A stretch of 64,000 bases of DNA from Coprinellus micaceus. Its lineage: Eukaryota > Basidiomycota > Agaricomycetes > Agaricales > Psathyrellaceae. The position numbers and the translations under genes were made by a program. Positions 58,286 to 64,000 of this stretch are shown in pieces; the first letter of the stretch is position 1, and every line of letters begins with the position of its first letter. Below the pieces are notes generated by a model, which ran no database searches, was not told the DNA's origin, and saw only the letters and a program-made list of their open reading frames with translations. Location: NCBI GenBank assembly GCA_951394405.1, contig OX596334.1:4960001-5024000 (forward strand), read 5' to 3'.

Positions 58286-60003
58286 GCTCATCCCCGCGAA
58301 CCTTTAAGACTTGTGTGGTACCAACCAAGGACTACCGAGAGCGACGTCGATGCAAGTGGACACTTCAACCCCAGCGCCGAATTTGAGGTCGAACGCAATC
58401 TCGGAGTCGGTGCTGGGGTTGAGGTGCGGTTCCCTTTGACGTTGGAGGTGGTGGTGAGGGCTCGAGGTCGAAGGGGATGATGTGGAGGAGGAGATTTAAA
58501 GCCGTGAAAGCTCACCTGGTCGTAGATCCTCGTTCATGCTCCATGGGACGTTCGTCCTATGCAAGGTTGAGGTGAAGCTCTATCGCCCTTTTCCTCGGTT
58601 TTTTTACTTGAATCGGATTGTGGAGACGCCGTACATGGAACCCCTACGCCACATCCCTCGAACTTTCTTTGTAACGAGACCCAGTTCGCTTTGGTCCCGA
58701 ACCGTAGGAGGTTCTAAGTGCTAGGTACGTGCGTCTATCCCAAACTCCGCAACTCGAGTGGAACACTGATTATCGTCATATCCCGTAGCGGCTGAGGCTT
58801 GGGAGGGGCCGAATGGACGTCTGAGCGTCGATCCCGCCTCCTCGCTCGCGAGGACTTGCCAAACCACGAAACCTTGACTGAACCTTCGCATGATGTACCT
58901 CTGCCGAATAGTCGAGACCGTCGTCAACGTCTAGAATCCCGCTGAACTACTGCCGGCGGAGGGTTACCGAGCTGAGCGTGTCGAGTGACGAGCTAGGCCA
59001 TCGAACTGGGCGACTAGAGGGACTAGGACGATGTGTAGACCAGAGCTAGGGCGAACGGAAGGGTCAAATGGGAACGGGAGGTGGAGCGACGGTGGGAGGG
59101 TGGGGAACCCAGGGAGGTGCAGGATGAAGAAGTCGGAATCGACGAAGAATGAAGAAGATGTTGGGTGGATGACGAGACGGCAGGAAAAAACATGAATCCG
59201 TCTCTGCAGCTACATCGGCCAAGCAACCGCGCCGCCATTCTCCACTCTCCGAGAGGTCTCGGGAGCTTGAGTACGGCTTCGGTCTTCAGTCTTCCAGTCT
59301 TCTTGCACCCCCACTCCGCTCCCCACTCCCCACCACGATCGTCTTTCCTCACTCCCTTTATTATTCGCCCGATGCACCTACCGCCCCAAGGATGCCGAAG
59401 CATCCTTCGTCGACAACCGCCTGCGAATACATCACGTCGATTCACCTTCAGCGTGGAGGGGGGAAATGGGGAAAGGAGAGCTCCTTAATCGCGAACCCCG
59501 CTCTCCCCTAGTGCCGTTTACGCTTCATGGGAGACGCTTCATTCGACGGCTGGAGCTATGTTAAACGGACTCGACTTGAGCTGGGATGCGGGTTTCGAGG
59601 GGGACGTAGATTCAGAGCCTGGTGGGGACCCCCGAGGTCTCCGTTGGGTTTCCCGCTGTACTCCGACGGCAATCTTCCGAATCGCGTTTGAGCGCATACT
59701 CAGCGCTGGGATTGATGTGGTCTCTTTTCGAAGCCACTTCATCACCCAAGTCTCGGTGCTCCACATCGCAATTCGACAGATCTATGGTCATCGCGGTTAT
59801 CGTTTCTGAGCTTCCTTTTATCTGTTAATGTAACTCTTGCTACGAATCGTTTCCGAATGCTTGGGATCTAATGCTATGATACAATATCTACACGAAGTCC
59901 AATGATCCTTAAACCAGAAGCTCGAGGCTCGTCCTGCAATCAACCCCCCGACAATTCCTTCCTTGAGGTTTGGGCAGGTTACTGCGGATGGGTATTGAAC
60001 CGG
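58286..60003. other. Intergenic, no gene seen
   Basis: Short frames only, on both strands, without recognisable motifs. It lies downstream of the DUF6534 gene. Confidence 0.4.
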
Positions 60004-62024
60004 TCAGTGGGCCTTTGTCTGGCGGTCCTGGCCCACAGGGGGGCTCGCGTTTGGGTGCGTATGAGATGGCGGTTGGGATACGGATGCATCCGTGGCATTA
60101 CCAGCACTCAGCCCATTCCCCGCTTCCGTACTGGTCATGAGGTCGGAGAGATGGAAGGGCTGACCCAGCTTCTCTCTAAGCCCTTCCCTTGCGGTCAGCC
60201 TAGTAGGAGAGGGTATGAGTACGTTTGATCTTGGATTTGCTGCCGGTTGAACTCACATGCTGACTACCGAGATGACGTACACTGGAAATAGACGAGTGAG
60301 TTGCGTTCGGGGTCGGCGGGGAATGTCAAACCCGAGTGCATCCGGGAAAGAGTGAGAGGACGTACCATGTGTGTTGGCTGAGAAAGGGATGAGGCTTTGG
60401 GTGAGACGGTATGGAGTATTAAGGTCGGACGAGCAAAGTCAATGAAGGCGGACAACTCACTAATACAGTGTTCCCGAAGCCAACTCGAACTGCCATGGGG
60501 TAAGATTAGTTGAGCAGGACGCGAGGCATGCATAGCGGCCTTACCAATAGGATAGTCGAAAGCGCCAGAAAGCTAGTCGGACACATCAGGGCCAGCGAAG
60601 TCATCTCAGTCGAAGTTGACGGACCTAGTGACAATACCACGGTTGATAGTGTACACGGCGATTTCGCGAAGAAGGTTTTTGGCTCTGTATGAATGCATTC
60701 AATTAGAGGCCAGCTTGAAGTAGGGGTTGAGCGCAGGAGAATCGAATGACTCACCTTCGAGTGTTATCTACCCATGTTGTCCGTAATATGAGAACCAAGG
60801 CCACCGTGACAAAGATGTCGCAAGCAGCCGAGGTAGACCCGTGGATATACACAGATATCTGGTCGCGATTAGCCTCGGCTCGTTCGTTTTCGATGGGAGG
60901 AACTTACGACCGCGTAATATATATGCTCATTCACTTCGGTAAACGTTTTAGAACGAGCCCTGGCGGTGGGAGCGGATTCAGCCCGCGGAAAGGGAAGACA
61001 GGCGCTCAAAACGCACAGTATCACGACCTGAACTGGATACCCCAGGTCATTTTCACGGTCAATATTCGCGGGACGAGCCGGGGAGGGGATCTGACTTACT
61101 CATTCCTCCACCTACTTGCGTCAGAGCAAGACCGAGCTGTGGTAGATAAGCGCGGAGTACAACAAGGTTACTGTTGTCACTCACAATTGGGACTACTGAA
61201 TAGCGTAGGGGACTATTCAAATTTCTGCCCACTGGGTGGGAGGTGTCAATGGGTAGTAACCAGATGTATATCGAGCTTCGACGAACCTTTCCAAATCCGA
61301 GCAGAGTAGAATCTATTGGAAGTGTGAGACTGGGGGCGTTGCCTCACAGTAACGGAAGAATTTCTTACAGCTGGGCAGAGAAAGCCGTCAAAATCTAAAT
61401 GGTGTTAGAACAAGGTATAGTCATCGTGTCTAGTAATAATAACACCCACCATACACGCTGTCCGGCCCTGGAAAATCGTGGTCCTGGGAGTCAGTCACAG
61501 TCCGGGGAAGAGTCAGTCAACCCAGCACGTACCGTTATCGACCTAGCCGGGGATACAAATGTTAGACCCCATAAAGATTCACAATGTCTAGACCACGCAC
61601 ACGTATACATGATCGCTGCGGTCTAGTACGTCGTTCTCAAGCACGAAGAACCGGTACATCTGGTGATTTGCGAAGGCAGCCTCCAGCATGGACAAGATCC
61701 CAAGCGCCCACACGAGGACTCTGGTTGAGAGCGGGTCGTTTCGTGAGTGCGACGAGAGGTAGCGGATAACAAGAAACTAAGGCGATCATGGGGTGGAATC
61801 AATAAGAGGGGCATGCTAATATTTCGATGAAGCACGCACCAATGCGACCCCAAAAAGCCTGCGAACGGCACAACTAGGTGATTAGCACAAGGAAGAATCG
61901 CAGAGGGCATGAATGACTCGAACATGGTCGTCACAACTGTGGAAAGCATTTGGCCGCCCGCCCAGTGCTGGAACGTGGGCTTGACACGCGTCGTGGCTTC
62001 TGTTCTTCGCGAGATCGATCCCAT
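60004..62024 (-). CDS. DUF6534-type membrane protein, about 12 exons
   Basis: Hand-assembled exons on the minus strand give, in order: PTFQHWAGGQ then MLSTVVTTM-LFGVAL-FLVIRY (helix 1, across two short introns); SRNDPLSTRVLVWALGILSM and EAAFANHQMYRFFVLEN; TIFQGRTACM-ILTAFSAQL-FYSARIWK; VVPI-LGLALTQVGGGM-IQVVILCVL; GSTSAACDIFVTVALVLILR then TTWVDNTRR; AKNLLREIAVYTINRGIVT; SFLALSTILL-FELASGTLY; and HVYVISVVSM-LTAREGLREK with a polar tail to TGA at 60004. The SAACDIF, (R)R..L..(Y)TINRG and V(N/Y)(S/V)..(S/A)..AR motifs are those of DUF6534. These are basidiomycete-specific multi-pass membrane proteins of unknown role. No stop or frameshift was seen; one junction (about 61500-61600) is unresolved. 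A TATATATC box (62041) is too close to the ATG at 62024, so the true start is uncertain. Confidence 0.8.
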
Positions 62025-62277
62025 CGTGGCCTGTCTAAGGATATATACGCTTAAGGCCCGACGGGCTGAAGAGACGGAAGAGGATCAGTAGAGCGCCCTT
62101 TATCAGCGAAGGCTCAAGGGAACGGGAGTAGAAAGAAATCAAAGTGCGGAAGCCGGTGTTCAAAGGTTCTCTGGAAGTATATATATGCAGTGACCTATGG
62201 CTATCACGACGCATGACATATTGTGGACATACCCTGTCCGGATGTCGTAAGTAAGTTCGAGCAACCAATTCATTCTA

Positions 62278-62639
62278 CAGTGCTTTGCATAAAAAACTGC
62301 AGGTCATGGAAACAATTCCGCCTTGTTTGGCGTGTTTGTTCCCGGCCAGAATTGGTCGTGATGGTCGGCTGCGGTCCTCGGTCGAAGATATGACAAGAGG
62401 TGAGGGGCCATGGGCGAGCCTAGGTTGTTGCGGGGGACTCTGCAATTCACTCCATCGGGTCTATATAGACCTCCATACACGCTGACGTTGGAGGTGAGGA
62501 GCACCACCTAAGTTCACTGCTCTCGTTGCTGGGCCGCTGCATCACGCACCCGGCTGTTGTTCCTTTTCTGGGCGCTCGCAAACAAGCCAAACAATCGGAA
62601 ATTGATTCCACGACCTGCAGATTTTTATGCAAAACACTG
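62278..62639. mobile_element. 362-bp Tc1/mariner-like miniature element
   Basis: The left end CAGTGCTTTGCATAAAAAAC and right end CAGTGTTTTGCATAAAAATC (read from the other strand) begin inverted repeats of about 60 bp with high identity, running through CTGCAGGTC.TGGAA.CAATT. TA flanks both sides (62276-62277 and 62640-62641). CAGTG termini with a TA duplication are characteristic of Tc1/mariner relatives. No transposase frame is present. It lies about 250 bp upstream of the DUF6534 gene start. Confidence 0.92.
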
Positions 62640-64000
62640 TAAATTGAGCTCTGGTTGGTGGCGGCGGGGTGTGCGCTGGCCAGCATGTCCACCCTGCAAG
62701 GGAAAGGAGATCTCAGAGTCCGCAGGGGTTGGTACAGCCCCGCCTAGTCCCCCTTCCCAACCCAATCGCACTCCTCGAGAGAAATGGTGGGCCTATTCTA
62801 CTTTGACAGGAGGGCGCTTCGACTTCAGACCCTGAATGATGCATACCGCTGTCGGTTTCATCGCGCTCCGAGTGGCGTTGGGTCCCAGTAGGGCTGACGG
62901 GCAGGTCTACTTTCTCTCACGGGTAAGCTTTCCATTTCCCGTTCCCGTTCCCGCCCTACTTACCAACCGCAGTCATTAGCGTTGCGTAGCAGATAGTATT
63001 CACAGCCGAGGAATACACTTACAGTCGACGCGGCGCCCAGCCCGCGGTCGCTCGACTGAATGGCTGGGTACAGGTTGCTGGGCTAGGTTTAAACTCTTCA
63101 GCTCGCCAATTGAGATGGGTGGATCGAGGCCTTTTAAATTGGAGTCAGTGGTTCAAGTACCATGTGAATTTGACATCGACGACCACCAGATAGGACATTG
63201 GGAAGTGGTATCCAACCGCTCCCCAACCCCACCATACAATCTCCAGGCGGCGGGTTGAGGTATCTTATAGTGCTCTCCTCTCAGCCTTGTCGTGGACAAT
63301 GATGAGATTTCGTCGGATCCCGAGGAACGCGGATTGGCCATGTATTCAATTTGTGACATCCAGCAAATCTCCTCCTTCCTTATCGGGTTGGGCGCTTACC
63401 GCAAGATCCCCACTGCTACCTGAACCATGTCGAATACTTCCGTCTTTCTACAATCATTTATCCCTGAGAACCCCTCCAGATTTCATCACATCCTTGTAAG
63501 TCGGGTTTGACTTGTGCCATCGATTGTCATCTTCCAGCCCTCTACTGGGCTCACAGCATCGAGACAAGGGGACTGAGGGGCAAAATGAATAGGACTCGAC
63601 TGCACGTCCCTCTCTGCGAACATCGTTCGCTCTACGTATATCCCTGACAACTCCAGCGCCATACCTTGGCGTTGGATGATTCCAGTCGGAGTGCCCCGCC
63701 CTCCCGCGACACGAAGGTTGGGAATCAAGCGAGATCCATAGGACCTACTCAGCACGTGTTCCAATTGGTAGGGTCCCCGGTGATACATTCCATGGAAGGC
63801 GCTCCGAGAAGACTCACGACCACGTTGGCGAGTAAAGTAGATCATAGTATACAGAGCACAGAGTGTCGTCGCGAGCTGCACACATGGTAGCGGATGGGTA
63901 TGTTGGTTGATGGAAGGTTTTCACGTGCGAGAACGTACGAAGTAATCTAAGATAGATGATCAGTGTTCCTCTAGATTCCTGAGAACGGTGAGGAGCTTCC
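62640..64000. other. Right edge; possible exons of a partial membrane protein gene
   Basis: On the minus strand, after a plausible intron (GTACGT..GTGCAG, 63936-63876), LATTLCALYTMIYFTRQRG is a hydrophobic exon-like stretch (about 63875-63819). Upstream in the same orientation lies SRGTLIIYLRLL. This could be the inner part of another multi-pass membrane gene that continues beyond the window. A GGGCGCTTA motif is at about 63390. Nothing else was recognised. Confidence 0.2.

Noticed and set aside
58050..58480. Highly repetitive open frames
   Set aside because: They arise from GAGGAAGCGAAA-type tandem repeats, which keep several frames open at once.
60746..61309. 187-residue open frame on the plus strand
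   Set aside because: It is antisense to the exons of the DUF6534 gene, which carry recognisable family motifs and splice sites on the minus strand.

Overview
The window looks like a stretch of a basidiomycete (Agaricomycete) genome. The evidence is a laccase gene split into 14 short exons with GT..AG introns of about 50-70 bp, a TPR-CHAT protein, a basidiomycete-type F-box gene, multi-exon membrane proteins of the DUF6533 and DUF6534 types, and a C2H2 zinc-finger gene. There is no operon structure, and I found no rRNA or tRNA gene and no CRISPR array. Gene models were assembled by hand from splice signals, reading-frame continuity and comparison of paralogues inside the window. Family names come from recognised motifs, not from a database search.

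Layout. From 0 to 24 kb there is repeat-rich accessory DNA with three diverged DUF6533-like membrane protein genes (1.8-3.8, 11.9-15.1 and 19.6-21.3 kb, all +). The first two are broken by two unrelated miniature transposons; the third looks intact. A different seven-helix-type gene lies at 5.9-7.2 kb (+). A broken laccase copy (15.3-15.9 kb) and its 3' flank (16.0-17.8 kb) duplicate the intact laccase locus at 25.7-30.0 kb. A small gene (30.5-31.0 kb, +) then faces a zinc-finger gene (31.2-33.4 kb, -). At 34.8-35.1 kb (-) a three-exon gene encodes a 46-residue secreted precursor ending in CGHGNAPPCW. After more repeats (35.4-39 kb) and a gene-poor stretch comes a large TPR-CHAT gene (43.5-46.8 kb, -). 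A gene-poor stretch follows, then a transposon-split F-box pseudogene (53.3-55.3 kb, +), simple and tandem repeats (55-58.3 kb), an apparently intact DUF6534 gene (60.0-62.0 kb, -) and a Tc1/mariner-like miniature element (62.3-62.6 kb).

Repeats. Much of the non-genic DNA is a mosaic of old duplicated blocks. I call them R1 (five copies), F1, F2, F3 and R2. Where several occur together they keep the order R1-F1-F2-F3-R2, as if cut from one larger ancestral unit. A short repeat with an AGATT microsatellite (SR, four copies) was inserted into one R1 copy. The 9-mer GGGCGCTTA and its complement recur far more often than chance predicts, inside and outside R1.

How the genes relate. There is no shared pathway. 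Laccase is a secreted phenol oxidase. The DUF6533, DUF6534 and VESSALY-type genes are lineage-expanded membrane proteins of unknown ligand. The TPR-CHAT and F-box genes belong to families that are expanded in Agaricomycetes. The picture is a fast-evolving accessory region shaped by segmental duplication and miniature transposon insertion. The most novel single item is the small secreted peptide gene at 34.8-35.1 kb.
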